The notes: generated by a model from the letters alone, not told the origin. A DNA stretch of 64,000 bases from Andeanibacterium fulvum (GCF_037154085.1 NZ_JBANRM010000001.1:248001-312000), one strand, 5' to 3'; counted from the stretch's first letter, positions 15,740 through 24,946 are shown. Numbers and translations: made by a program.

Positions 15740-16894
15740 CTATCGGGCGTGCCTGATCATCGTGACGGCGGCTTGCGCTGCGATGCCTTCGCCTCGCCCG
15801 GTGAAACCGAGCCGTTCCGTAGTGGTTGCCTTCACGCTCACGCATCCAATGTCAACGCCTGCAATCTCTGCGAGTTTCCCGCGCATCGCGTCCCGATGGG
15901 GGCCGATCTTGGGGGCTTCGCAGATAATGGTGACGTCCAGATTGCCAAGGCGATAGCCCGCTTGTGTCGCAAGGTGCAGGGCATGAGCCAGAAAGCGGTC
16001 TGAAGAGGCCCCACACCACTGCGCGTCGCTGGGTGGGAAATGCTGGCCGATATCGCCAAGCGCCACGGCTCCGAGGATCGCGTCCACCGCTGCGTGGATC
16101 GCCACGTCGGCATCGCTATGCCCGGCAAGCCCCATCGAATGCTCGATCCTCACGCCGCACAGCCACAGCTCCTCGCCTTCGGCCAAACGATGGACATCAT
16201 AGCCGGTGCCGATGCGGATCGAAGGCAGATCGTCCATGAAATCCTCCGCGAATGTCAGTTTGCGCAGCGCCTCGTCACCCTCGACCAGCGCAACAGCAAG
16301 GCCGGCAGCGCGCGCCACCTGCGCATCGTCTCCGGCATCGGTGTTGCCCGTCCACGCACGATGCGCGGCGAGAATATCGGCATAGTGAAACGCCTGAGGG
16401 GTCTGCACCCGGCGCAGGCTCGCGCGTGGGGCGCTGCCGGCCATCAGGCCGTCTTCGTCGAACGCAAGGCTGTCTACCACCGGCAAGGCAGGGATGGCCC
16501 CCGGATGCATATCCAGAGCGCCAAGAAGCCGTTCGATCACCGCGCGCGACAAATTGGGCCGGGCGGCGTCATGGATCAGCACGTATTGCGGGCGTTCGGC
16601 TTCCGCAGCCTCAAGCGCGGCGCGGACCGAATCCTGCCGCGTTTCCCCGCCGGTGACGAATTTTACTCCCGCAATGCCCGCCAGCGCGGCAGAGGCGATT
16701 TCCTCGGCGCCGTCCGGAATGGCGACCACGATCGGGGTCGCCCCGGCCGACGCCAGCGCTTCGACCGAATGGCGCAGCACCGGCTTTCCCAGCCATTGCG
16801 CGAATTGCTTCGGCAGTGGCTGGCCAGCGCGCAGACCCTTGCCTGCGGCGACGATTACCGCTGCGAATGCGGGAAGGGAGGAAGCCTGGCCCAT
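15740..16894 (-). CDS. ispDF: Bifunctional IspD/IspF (MEP-pathway isoprenoid synthesis)
   Basis: This fused enzyme catalyses two non-adjacent steps of the MEP pathway: CTP-dependent cytidylylation of MEP (IspD) and cyclisation to MEcPP (IspF). Residues 10-220 form IspD, with the nucleotide motif AAGKGLRAG and IHDAARPNLS. Residues 226-384 form IspF, with metal ligands Asp233 and His235 in GYDVHRL, GHSDADV, and the ending VSVKATTTERLGFTGRGEGI. The total of 384 residues fits the alphaproteobacterial fusion. It is the first gene of a three-gene minus-strand unit, divergent from dusB. Confidence 0.97.
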   Translation of the reverse strand: MGQASSLPAFAAVIVAAGKGLRAGQPLPKQFAQWLGKPVLRHSVEALASAGATPIVVAIPDGAEEIASAALAGIAGVKFVTGGETRQDSVRAALEAAEAERPQYVLIHDAARPNLSRAVIERLLGALDMHPGAIPALPVVDSLAFDEDGLMAGSAPRASLRRVQTPQAFHYADILAAHRAWTGNTDAGDDAQVARAAGLAVALVEGDEALRKLTFAEDFMDDLPSIRIGTGYDVHRLAEGEELWLCGVRIEHSMGLAGHSDADVAIHAAVDAILGAVALGDIGQHFPPSDAQWCGASSDRFLAHALHLATQAGYRLGNLDVTIICEAPKIGPHRDAMRGKLAEIAGVDIGCVSVKATTTERLGFTGRGEGIAAQAAVTMIRHAR

Positions 16895-16973
16895 GGGCCG
16901 CGCGGGTTAGCTGCTTGCAGGCGGCACCGCAATCCACTATGCGCTGCCCGTTTTTTAGGCACACCGGCACAGC

Positions 16974-18002
16974 ATGACCCTTTCGACCCACATTCCGCGG
17001 CTCAAGCCGATCCAGATCGGGCCTGTCACGATCGACACGCCGGTCGTGCTCGCGCCGATGACGGGCGTGACCGACATGCCGTTCCGCACTCTCGTGCGTC
17101 GCTATGGCTCTGGCCTCAACGTCACCGAAATGATCGCCAGCCCGGCCATGATCCGCGAGACGCGCCAGTCCTTGCAGAAGGCGGCTTGGCATCCCGTGGA
17201 AGAGCCGGTTTCCATGCAGCTGGTCGGATGCACGCCTGCCGAAATGGGCGAAGCGGCCAAGCTGAACGAGGATCGCGGCGCGGCGATCATCGACATCAAT
17301 ATGGGCTGCCCGGTGAAGAAGGTCGTCAATGGCGATGCGGGCAGCGCACTGATGCGCGACCTGCCGCTGGCCGCGCAGCTGATCGAGGCGACGGTGAAGG
17401 CCGTTTCGGTGCCAGTGACTGTGAAGATGCGCATGGGCTGGGATCACACCAGCCTCAATGCGCCCGAACTCGCGCATATCGCGGAAGATTTGGGCGCGAA
17501 GATGATCACCGTCCATGGCCGCACCCGCAACCAGATGTACAAGGGCGAGGCCGACTGGGCCTTCGTGCGCCAGGTGAAGGAAGCAGTCTCGCTTCCCGTG
17601 ATCGTCAATGGCGACATCTGCAGCGAGGAAGATGCGGCGACCGCACTCGAACAGAGCGGCGCAGATGGCGTGATGATCGGGCGCGGCGCCTATGGCAAGC
17701 CGTGGCTGCTCGGCCAGGTGATGCACTGGTTGCAGACCGGTGAGAAAGTGCCGACGCCCGGCATCGCGGAGCAATATGCCGTAATGGTCGAGCATTATAA
17801 CGCCATGCTCGAGCACTATGGGCGCGAAGCCGGTGTGAAAATCGCCCGCAAGCATCTGGGCTGGTACACCAAGGGCCTGCATGGCTCCGCCGATTTCCGC
17901 AATTTCGTGAACTTCATTGACGATGCGGATCAGGTGCTGGGCGAGCTTGCCCGGTTTTACGAGCCGTTCCTCGCTGCTCCCGAAGGATTGCGCGCCGCGT
18001 GA
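16974..18002 (+). CDS. dusB: tRNA-dihydrouridine synthase B
   Basis: This FMN enzyme reduces uridine to dihydrouridine in tRNA. The 342-residue protein has the Dus signature MTGVTDMPFR, the catalytic Cys112 in NMGCPVKKV, KMRMGWD, the FMN-phosphate loop VNGDICS, and GVMIGRGAYGKPWL. In alphaproteobacteria this gene (once called nifR3) heads the ntrBC operon, and the same order is seen here. Its TGA overlaps the GTG start of ntrB in the sequence GTGA. Confidence 0.97.
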   Translation: MTLSTHIPRLKPIQIGPVTIDTPVVLAPMTGVTDMPFRTLVRRYGSGLNVTEMIASPAMIRETRQSLQKAAWHPVEEPVSMQLVGCTPAEMGEAAKLNEDRGAAIIDINMGCPVKKVVNGDAGSALMRDLPLAAQLIEATVKAVSVPVTVKMRMGWDHTSLNAPELAHIAEDLGAKMITVHGRTRNQMYKGEADWAFVRQVKEAVSLPVIVNGDICSEEDAATALEQSGADGVMIGRGAYGKPWLLGQVMHWLQTGEKVPTPGIAEQYAVMVEHYNAMLEHYGREAGVKIARKHLGWYTKGLHGSADFRNFVNFIDDADQVLGELARFYEPFLAAPEGLRAA

Positions 18003-19048
18003 GCGACTTTCCTCAGCCTGCGGAACAATTGGCGAGCCTTTCCAGCGCCGTCTTGTTGCTAGGGCCGGGGCTTGTCATTCAAGGAACCAATCCCGCCGCC
18101 GAGCAACTGATCGGGATCGGCGCCAAGCGCCTTGTAGGGCGCAAGTTGGATGAGATCGCCCATTTCGACGAAGCGCGTTTCTATGAATGGCTGGATCGCG
18201 GCGACTCCCAAATTTCCGCCCTCTCCGTGAAAACGCGCATCGGTAATGCCGAGCACAAGCTGGACCTGATCCTTTCCCCGGTGATCGACCATCCGGGCTG
18301 GCAAATGCTGGCGATGAACGATGTCCGCGCAACCGAAACACTGGGGGAGGGTGACGAGCCACCTCTGCGCGCGCCCGCCATTCTCGCCCACGAAATCAAG
18401 AACCCGCTTTCGGCTATTCGCGGCGCGGCGCAATTGCTGGGACGCAAGCTATCCGACGGCGACAAGGCGCTGACCCAGTTGATCGCAGACGAGGTGGACC
18501 GGATCGCCAAGCTGGTCGACCGGATGCAGTCTCTGGGGCGCGAACAGCCAGAGCCCGTCGCGCCCTGCAATTTGCACGAGGTCATTCGGCGGGCAGTGAA
18601 CGTGTTCCGGGCCCAAGGGGACAATGACGTCGACATTCGCGAGGAATTCGATCCTTCCTTGCCGCAGGTACTGGGCAATGAAGATGCTCTGGTGCAGGTG
18701 TTGATCAACTTGATTTCCAATGCGCGCGATGCCTGCCGCAATGCGGAACATCCGCAGATCGTGATCCGCACCCGCTTCGTTTCGGGCCTTGTCCTCACCG
18801 CGCTGCGTCTGGGCAGGCCGGTGAAGCTGCCGATCGAAGTGCGCGTCAGCGATAATGGGCCGGGCATCGATCCTGCCCTGCGCGACCATATTTTCGAGCC
18901 CTTCGTATCATCGAAGAAGAACGGGCAGGGGCTGGGGCTCGCCCTGGTGAACAAGCTGGTGCGCGACATGGATGGCCGCATCAGCCATGAACGCGACGAC
19001 ACGGAAGGATGGACCCATTTCAAGGTCCACCTGCCGGTTGCACGATAA
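17999..19048 (+). CDS. ntrB: Nitrogen-regulation sensor histidine kinase NtrB
   Basis: This is the cytosolic kinase/phosphatase that controls NtrC according to nitrogen status, normally through PII. The 349-residue protein has an N-terminal PAS domain (about 12-110), the phospho-acceptor His131 in LAHEIKNPLSA, an N box LINLISNARDACRN and G boxes DNGPGIDP and GQGLGLAL. There are no membrane segments, as expected for NtrB. The start is GTG at 17999, overlapping the dusB stop by four bases. Confidence 0.95.
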   Translation: MSDFPQPAEQLASLSSAVLLLGPGLVIQGTNPAAEQLIGIGAKRLVGRKLDEIAHFDEARFYEWLDRGDSQISALSVKTRIGNAEHKLDLILSPVIDHPGWQMLAMNDVRATETLGEGDEPPLRAPAILAHEIKNPLSAIRGAAQLLGRKLSDGDKALTQLIADEVDRIAKLVDRMQSLGREQPEPVAPCNLHEVIRRAVNVFRAQGDNDVDIREEFDPSLPQVLGNEDALVQVLINLISNARDACRNAEHPQIVIRTRFVSGLVLTALRLGRPVKLPIEVRVSDNGPGIDPALRDHIFEPFVSSKKNGQGLGLALVNKLVRDMDGRISHERDDTEGWTHFKVHLPVAR

Positions 19049-19062
19049 GGGAAGGTGCAGGA

Positions 19063-20484
19063 ATGGCGAGGCGTGCTCTGCTGGTGGAGGATGACACCTC
19101 TATCGCGCTCGTCACAACGGCGGCGCTGCAGGATGACGGGTTCACTGTCGATCGCTGCGATTCCATCGCGGAGCGTGACCGGCTGCTGGCGGATAATCGC
19201 TATGACGTGATGCTGACTGACATCATGCTGGCTGACGGCGATGGGATCGAGACACTGGGCGACGTGCGCACAGCCTATCCCGATATGCCGGTGATCATCC
19301 TCTCGGCGCAAAACACGCTCGATACGGCCGTCCGCGCCAGCGACACCGGCGCTTTCGAATATTTCCCCAAGCCCTTCGATCTCGACGAACTGGTCCGCGC
19401 CGCGCGGCAGGCGGCGGATAGCCGCGAGAGCGGATCGGATGACGACGCGCCTTCGGGAGAGGGACTTCCGCTCGTTGGCCGCAGCCAGGCGATGCAGGGC
19501 GTCTATCGCATGATTACGCGCGTGCTGAGGAACGACCTCACCGTGCTGATCCTGGGCGAGAGTGGCACCGGCAAGGAACTGGTGGCCGAGGCGATCCATC
19601 AGCTGGGCCATCGCTCCAAGGGGCCGTTCGTGGCGCTGAACACGGCCGCGATTCCGCGCGAGTTGATCGAAAGCGAGTTGTTCGGCCACGAGAAGGGATC
19701 GTTCACCGGCGCAGTGGCGCGCAATATCGGTAAATTCGAGCAGGCCAGCGGCGGTACGCTGTTCCTCGACGAGATCGGGGACATGCCTGCCGAGGCGCAG
19801 ACCCGCCTGCTGCGCGCGCTCCAGTCCGGCCGCATCCGCCGTGTGGGCGGCCGCGAGGAGATCGACATCGACGTGCGGATCATCGCCGCGACCAATCGCG
19901 ACCTTGCCCCGATGATAGCAGCCGGTCAGTTCCGCGAAGACCTGTTCTACCGCCTCAACGTCGTACCGATCCAGATTCCCCCCTTGCGCGAACGCGCCGG
20001 AGACATCGAGGCACTGGCTCGGCACTTCCTGCTTCAGGCCGCAGAAGAGGGGCTTCCCCGGCACCAACTGACCCATGAGGCCGGCGAGGTACTGATGCGC
20101 CAGCCATGGCGCGGGAATGTACGCGAGTTGAAGAACTTCGTCTTCCGCCTCGCCCTGTTGGCGCGCGAAGAACTGATCGACGCGCCCACCGTACTGGCCA
20201 TGCTCGAGGAACGACCTGCGAGCATGGGCGCTGTCGGCCCGGTGGAGGGCGCGACCTTTGCCGCGGCGCTCACCAACTGGCTTGGCGTGGCCGCCCCGGC
20301 CGACGGCAATCTCTATCACGCTGCGCTGGCGGCCTTCGAGAAGCCGCTGTTCGAGCACGCACTAGCCGAGACGAACGGCAATCAGCTGCGTGCCGCTCAC
20401 CTGCTGGGCATCAATCGCAACACTTTGCGCAAGCGTCTCGACGAGTTGCAGATCGATCCGGAACGCTTCGTCCGACGGGGATGA
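19063..20484 (+). CDS. ntrC: Nitrogen-regulation response regulator NtrC (sigma-54 activator)
   Basis: This is an enhancer-binding activator. The 473-residue protein contains a receiver domain with phospho-site Asp53, a AAA+ domain with Walker A GESGTGKE (residue 165 onward), the sigma-54 contact loop GSFTGA (212-217), Walker B GGTLFLDEIGDM and arginine-finger region REDLFYRLNVVPI. A Fis-type helix-turn-helix at the end (NGNQLRAAHLLGINRNTLRK) completes it. The sigma-54 loop is intact, in contrast to NtrX downstream. The ATG of MARRALLVEDD is preceded by AAGGGAAGG, 14 bases after ntrB. Confidence 0.96.
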   Translation: MARRALLVEDDTSIALVTTAALQDDGFTVDRCDSIAERDRLLADNRYDVMLTDIMLADGDGIETLGDVRTAYPDMPVIILSAQNTLDTAVRASDTGAFEYFPKPFDLDELVRAARQAADSRESGSDDDAPSGEGLPLVGRSQAMQGVYRMITRVLRNDLTVLILGESGTGKELVAEAIHQLGHRSKGPFVALNTAAIPRELIESELFGHEKGSFTGAVARNIGKFEQASGGTLFLDEIGDMPAEAQTRLLRALQSGRIRRVGGREEIDIDVRIIAATNRDLAPMIAAGQFREDLFYRLNVVPIQIPPLRERAGDIEALARHFLLQAAEEGLPRHQLTHEAGEVLMRQPWRGNVRELKNFVFRLALLAREELIDAPTVLAMLEERPASMGAVGPVEGATFAAALTNWLGVAAPADGNLYHAALAAFEKPLFEHALAETNGNQLRAAHLLGINRNTLRKRLDELQIDPERFVRRG

Positions 20485-20507
20485 ACGGCACGTTCTGTCG
20501 TGCCGTT
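20484..20507 (+). terminator. Hairpin between ntrC and ntrY
   Basis: A perfect 9-base stem (AACGGCACG / CGTGCCGTT) with a 6-base loop begins at the ntrC stop codon. It has no T tract. It may slow transcription or protect the ntrBC mRNA end, separating ntrBC from ntrYX expression. Confidence 0.4.
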
Positions 20508-20518
20508 GAGAAAAGCGC

Positions 20519-20532
20519 TTGCAAATTTGCAA
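20519..20532. promoter_or_regulatory. 14-base perfect palindrome before ntrY
   Basis: TTGCAAATTTGCAA is completely self-complementary and lies 25 bases before the ntrY start, in an otherwise GC-rich region. It looks like a binding site for a dimeric regulator or part of a promoter for ntrYX. The protein that would bind it is unknown. Confidence 0.4.
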
Positions 20533-20556
20533 CAGGACAGTTGTAACCGGGCAACG

Positions 20557-22773
20557 ATGCCCGATACGCATTCTTCCAAGGGCCGCAGCTGGCCACGCTG
20601 GTCGCGCCGCGCTCTTGTGAGCGCCCGGCGGGCGAACGTCTTCGGCATACTGGAAGTCTTCGCCGCCGTTACGTTGGGGCTGATGGTGGTGTGGAGCTGG
20701 GCCAAGCTCTTCAGCCAGCCCGCGAGCGGCGGGCTCGTTCCCTCAGGTGAAGCTGCGGCACTTCTGATCGGCACGCTGATCCCGGCGATGACATTGCTGG
20801 TGCTGGTCGGTCGGCGGATCGCGATCCGCCGCGCCGGTGGCAAGACGGCGCGCCTGCATGTGCGCCTGGTGTTCTTCTTCTCGCTTGTGGCTGCGATTCC
20901 CACGCTGCTGGTCTCGATCTTCGCCTCGTTCCTGTTCCAGACGGGCGTCGAATTCTGGTTCTCCGACAAGCAGCGCGGCATCATCGAAATGGCGAACGAG
21001 CTGGCGCGCGGCTATTATGACCAGAACCAGCGCCAGCTGGCCAGCAACACCACGACCATGGCCGGGGATTTGCGTTATGTGCTGACGCGGGTTTCGCTCA
21101 CCAGCCCCGAATTCCCCGAGCAATATTACCTCCAGGCCTATCAGCGCGAAATCAGTCGGAGTGCGATTGTCCAGAAAGGGGAGAACGGCGAACTCAACAT
21201 TGCTGCCATCGTCGATCCGGAGGAGGACGATCTGGTCAAGAAGGTGGTCGCCTCGGCGGTCCCCAAGATCGATGCGGGCGAAGATGTTGTCGTCTCGGCG
21301 CGCGAAGACCGGGTAGAGGCTGTTGCGGCGATTGACCGCGGTGCAGGCATATACCTTTACAATGCCCGCAAGTCGGACGCGACGGCACTGAGCCAATGGA
21401 AACGCGCGCAGAGCGTTGTCTCGACTTACGAGGTTCTCACCAGCAGTGCGCGCAAGCTGCAATTGCGCTTCAACCTGCTGCTGTTCTTCGTATCGCTCGG
21501 GCTGGTCGGGCTCGCGATCTGGTTTGCCTTACGCTTTGCCGACCGTCAGGTCCGCCCGCTGACCGATCTCGTCGGTGCCGCGCGCGAAGTGGGGCAGGGC
21601 AATTACGCCTTGCGCGTGGAAGGCCGCACAGGCCCCGATGAAATCGGCCTGCTGAACCGCGCTTTCAACCGGATGACCGCCCAGATCGAGCAACAGACCC
21701 GCGCATTGGTCAACGCCAACGAGCAGCTCGAGGAACGGCGCACCTTTATCGAAACCGTGCTGGAATCGATCACGGCCGGGATCGTCTCGATCGACGGGCA
21801 GGGTGACGTGTTGCTGATGAACAGTTCGGCCCAGAAGCTGCTGCTGGACCGCGTCGGCCCTGCGCCGGTGGGCCTGAAACTGGCCGAAATTGCGCCGGAA
21901 ATGGCCGCGATGATGGAAGCCCGGCTTTCCAGCGGGCTGGTGCAGTATAACAAGAACGGCGAATTGCTGTCGCTCGCGGTGAAGATCGCCCCGGCGGCTG
22001 GCGGGCACGTGATTACTTTCGAGGACATCACTCGCCAGTTGCTCGATCAGCGGCAGGCGGCATGGTCCGACGTGGCGCGGCGTATCGCGCATGAGATCAA
22101 GAACCCGCTCACCCCGATCCAGCTGGCAACGGAGCGGCTCAAGCGCCGTTACGGCCGCCAGATCCAGACCGACACGGAACTGTTCGAGGAACTGACCGCC
22201 ACGATCATCCGCCAGGTCGGCGACCTCCGGAAGATGGTGGACGAGTTCTCCAGCTTCGCCCGTCTGCCCAAGCCGGTCTTCCGGCAGGAAGACCCAGTCG
22301 ATCTGGTTCGCCAGTCGCTGTTCCTGCAGGAAGTCGGCCATCCCGAGATCGCCTACAGTTTCGATGCCGAGGAAGAGACGCATCCCATCGCATGCGACCG
22401 GCACCAGTTCGGACAGGCGATGACCAACGTGCTCAAGAACGCGGCCGAGGCGATCGACGCACGGGCCCGCGATGCGGAGCCCGACTATCGCGGCCGCATC
22501 GCCGTATGCGCCAGTTTCAGCGACGAGGCCTTCACCGTAATTGTCGAGGACAATGGCATCGGCCTGCCGCAGGACCGCGAGCGGATCGTCGAACCCTACG
22601 TCACCACTCGCGAGAAGGGCACCGGCCTCGGCCTCGCGATCGTGAACAAGATCGTGGAAGAGCATGGCGGCGAGATGAGTTTCACCTCCGCCGAAAGCGG
22701 CGGCACACGAGTGACGCTGCGTTTCGCGCGCGATCCGATTTCCGCCCGTCAGGGCAGCGAGGCGGCAGAATGA
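20557..22773 (+). CDS. ntrY: Membrane sensor histidine kinase NtrY
   Basis: This 738-residue kinase works with NtrX in nitrogen, redox or envelope signalling in alphaproteobacteria. Its N-terminal third holds three hydrophobic segments (near residues 33-52, 66-84 and 105-130), a periplasmic-type region, and another segment (FNLLLFFVSLGLVGLAIWFAL) before a HAMP domain. A PAS domain (about 410-490) precedes the phospho-acceptor His512 in IAHEIKNPLTP and the ATPase motifs DNGIGLP and GTGLGLAI. The start is the ATG of MPDTHSS. An upstream frame to 20500 crosses the palindrome at 20519 and is less likely. Confidence 0.94.
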   Translation: MPDTHSSKGRSWPRWSRRALVSARRANVFGILEVFAAVTLGLMVVWSWAKLFSQPASGGLVPSGEAAALLIGTLIPAMTLLVLVGRRIAIRRAGGKTARLHVRLVFFFSLVAAIPTLLVSIFASFLFQTGVEFWFSDKQRGIIEMANELARGYYDQNQRQLASNTTTMAGDLRYVLTRVSLTSPEFPEQYYLQAYQREISRSAIVQKGENGELNIAAIVDPEEDDLVKKVVASAVPKIDAGEDVVVSAREDRVEAVAAIDRGAGIYLYNARKSDATALSQWKRAQSVVSTYEVLTSSARKLQLRFNLLLFFVSLGLVGLAIWFALRFADRQVRPLTDLVGAAREVGQGNYALRVEGRTGPDEIGLLNRAFNRMTAQIEQQTRALVNANEQLEERRTFIETVLESITAGIVSIDGQGDVLLMNSSAQKLLLDRVGPAPVGLKLAEIAPEMAAMMEARLSSGLVQYNKNGELLSLAVKIAPAAGGHVITFEDITRQLLDQRQAAWSDVARRIAHEIKNPLTPIQLATERLKRRYGRQIQTDTELFEELTATIIRQVGDLRKMVDEFSSFARLPKPVFRQEDPVDLVRQSLFLQEVGHPEIAYSFDAEEETHPIACDRHQFGQAMTNVLKNAAEAIDARARDAEPDYRGRIAVCASFSDEAFTVIVEDNGIGLPQDRERIVEPYVTTREKGTGLGLAIVNKIVEEHGGEMSFTSAESGGTRVTLRFARDPISARQGSEAAE

Positions 22774-22801
22774 AGACCTGTTTGATGATGGAGAAGATCT
22801 G

Positions 22802-24184
22802 ATGGCGCTCGACATCCTCGTGGTGGACGACGAGCGGGACATTCGGGAGCTGGTCGCCGGCGTGCTGAGCGACGAAGGCTACGAATGCCGCACTGCCGGA
22901 GACAGCACCTCCGCCCTTGCCGCGGTGGATGAGAGGCGGCCCAGCCTCGTCCTGCTCGACGTATGGCTCCACGGCAGCCCGATGGACGGGCTCGAAGTGC
23001 TCGACGCCATCAAGCAGCGCGAGCCGGAACTGCCGGTGATCATCTTCTCCGGTCACGGCAACATCGATACGGCCGTCTCTGCCGTCAGCCGGGGTGCGCT
23101 CGATTTCATCGAAAAGCCCTTCGAGGCCGAGCGCCTGCTGCATCTGGTCCATCGCGCAACCGAGACCGAGCGCCTGCGTCGCGAGAATGCCCGGCTGCGC
23201 GAAGGGCTCATCAACAATGACGAGTTCACCGGCAATTCCAGCGCCATCAATCAGGTGCGCGCCACGCTCAAGCGTGTCGCGAACACCGGAAGTCGCGTAC
23301 TCATCAGCGGCCCGGCCGGGGCAGGCAAGGAAGTCGCCGCGCGCCTGCTCCATTCGTGGAGTCCTCGCGCCGACAAGGCCTTCGTCACTGTCAATTCCGC
23401 TCGCATCACGCCCGAACGCTTCGAACAGGAATTGTTCGGCGAGGAAGCCGAAGGCAAGCTGGTGCGCGCCGGTCTGCTCGAAATGGCGGATGGCGGCACG
23501 CTTTATCTCGATGAAGTGGCGGACATGCCGGAAAGCACTCAGGCTCGCATCCTGCGCGTGCTGACCGAGCAGAGTTTCGTGCGCGTCGGCGGCACTCGGC
23601 AGATCGCTGTCGACGTGCGGGTCGTATCGTCCAGTTCGCGCGAGTTGGAGAAGGAAATCGCCGAAAAGCGTTTCCGGGAAGATTTGTTCTACCGGCTCAA
23701 CGTGGTCCCGGTCGGCATTCCGCCACTGGCCGAACGGCGGGAGGATATTCCCAGCCTCGCCGATCATTTCTTCACCCGTTATTCCGCGGAACAGGGGATC
23801 GGGGCGCCGAACGTCACGCCCGAAGCGATGGCCGCGCTTCAGGCCTATGATTGGCCCGGCAATGTCCGCCAGTTGCGCAACGTGATCGAACGGACAGTGA
23901 TCCTCACCCCGCGCGACCGCCTGGCCCGGATCGAACCCGACATGCTTCCGCCCGAAATCACCGGCGGGAAGATGGACGGCGGGCCGGGCATCACCTCGCT
24001 GATGGGAGTTCCGCTGCGGGAAGCTCGCGAGAGTTTCGAGCGGGAATATCTGCGCATCCAGATTCGCCGTTTCTCTGGCAACATCTCGAAAACAGCCGGT
24101 TTTATCGGGATGGAACGCTCGGCCCTGCACCGCAAGCTCAAGCTGCTGGGCATGGGCGAGAGGGAAGGGGAGGATCAGGGTTGA
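22802..24184 (+). CDS. ntrX: Response regulator NtrX (AAA+, lacking the sigma-54 loop)
   Basis: This is the partner regulator of NtrY. The 460-residue protein has a receiver with Asp53 in LLDVWLHGS, a AAA+ domain with Walker A GPAGAGKE (about 170), Walker B GGTLYLDEVADM, and REDLFYRLNVVPV, then a Fis-type DNA-binding helix-turn-helix (SGNISKTAGFIGMERSALH). Between FGEE and LLEMADGG, where NtrC has the GAFTGA loop, the sequence is AEGKLVRAG, so the sigma-54 contact element is missing. It probably acts without sigma-54. A 28-base gap separates it from ntrY. Confidence 0.94.
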   Translation: MALDILVVDDERDIRELVAGVLSDEGYECRTAGDSTSALAAVDERRPSLVLLDVWLHGSPMDGLEVLDAIKQREPELPVIIFSGHGNIDTAVSAVSRGALDFIEKPFEAERLLHLVHRATETERLRRENARLREGLINNDEFTGNSSAINQVRATLKRVANTGSRVLISGPAGAGKEVAARLLHSWSPRADKAFVTVNSARITPERFEQELFGEEAEGKLVRAGLLEMADGGTLYLDEVADMPESTQARILRVLTEQSFVRVGGTRQIAVDVRVVSSSSRELEKEIAEKRFREDLFYRLNVVPVGIPPLAERREDIPSLADHFFTRYSAEQGIGAPNVTPEAMAALQAYDWPGNVRQLRNVIERTVILTPRDRLARIEPDMLPPEITGGKMDGGPGITSLMGVPLREARESFEREYLRIQIRRFSGNISKTAGFIGMERSALHRKLKLLGMGEREGEDQG

Positions 24185-24231
24185 GCCGATCTCAATTTCG
24201 GCACGCCTGAACATGACAGGATTGTTCGCAG

Positions 24232-24261
24232 TTGCACAAAAATCTTGCCGCTGCGGATAAT
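24232..24261 (+). promoter_or_regulatory. Possible sigma-70 promoter for hfq
   Basis: TTGCAC at 24232-24237 and GATAAT at 24256-24261 are separated by 18 bases, in the 198-base gap between ntrX and hfq. This would give hfq a promoter of its own with a leader of about 115 bases. No experimental support is available. Confidence 0.35.
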
Positions 24262-24382
24262 CTGGCATTACACTCAATTTGCTATCCGGCTGTAACGCCC
24301 GAATCCGTCTCGTACGGTGAAAAGGCGAGGCAGCCAGAATGCGGAACCGCAATCGCGGCTGCCAACAACAGGAGTCAGTTTC

Positions 24383-24946
24383 ATGACCGGAAGAACCCTC
24401 TCGGCACGGCCTAAGCCGGCCCCCGAACCTGCTGCCGCCAAACCTGCGGCCGCCGCAGCAAAGGGCGGGCAGAGCCTTCAGGACGCGTTTCTCAATCTGC
24501 TGCGCAAGAACAAGACGCCGGTGACGATGTTCCTCGTCAAGGGTGTGAAGCTGCAGGGAATCGTCACCTGGTTCGATAATTTCTCGATCCTGCTTCGCCG
24601 CGACGGACAGTCTCAGCTGGTCTACAAGCACGCGATTTCCACCATCATGCCCAGCGCACCGGTGGATGCGGAGCAGTTCGCTTCGGGCGTGGATGGCGGC
24701 AAGAAGCAGCGCCTGCTGCAGGACGTGTTCCTCGGCAGCGTCCGCGATGCCAGCGTCAGCGTCACCATGTTCCTGGTCAATGGCGTTATGCTGCAGGGCC
24801 GGATCGCCGCTTATGACCTGTTCTGCATGCTGCTGGAGCGCGAAGGTTTCGTTCAGCTTGCCTATAAGCATGCAGTGTCTACCATCCAGCCCGCTTCGCC
24901 TGTCGATCTGACCGGCGATTGGGATGGTGAAGGTGACAGCGACTGA
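24383..24946 (+). CDS. hfq: Double-domain RNA chaperone Hfq
   Basis: This protein promotes sRNA-mRNA pairing. It has 187 residues, about twice the usual length. After an Ala/Pro/Lys-rich tail (1-30) there are two Sm domains: residues 31-94 (SLQDAFLNLLRKNKTPVT.. with YKHAIST at 81-87) and 110-175 (LLQDVFLGSVRDASVSVT.. with YKHAVST at 161-167). Both keep the KH signature of the RNA-binding Sm2 motif. The second copy is more divergent (AAYDLFCMLLEREG against TWFDNFSILLRRDG). Three chains could make a six-lobed ring. The start is the ATG after AGGAGTC. An acidic C-terminus (WDGEGDSD) follows. Confidence 0.95.
   Translation: MTGRTLSARPKPAPEPAAAKPAAAAAKGGQSLQDAFLNLLRKNKTPVTMFLVKGVKLQGIVTWFDNFSILLRRDGQSQLVYKHAISTIMPSAPVDAEQFASGVDGGKKQRLLQDVFLGSVRDASVSVTMFLVNGVMLQGRIAAYDLFCMLLEREGFVQLAYKHAVSTIQPASPVDLTGDWDGEGDSD

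Noticed and set aside
18181..20358. 725-codon minus-strand frame opposite ntrB/ntrC
   Set aside because: Exactly mirrors conserved NtrB and NtrC coding sequence, has no recognisable domain.
22682..24871. 729-codon minus-strand frame opposite ntrX/hfq
   Set aside because: Antisense shadow of ntrX and hfq; low-complexity composition.
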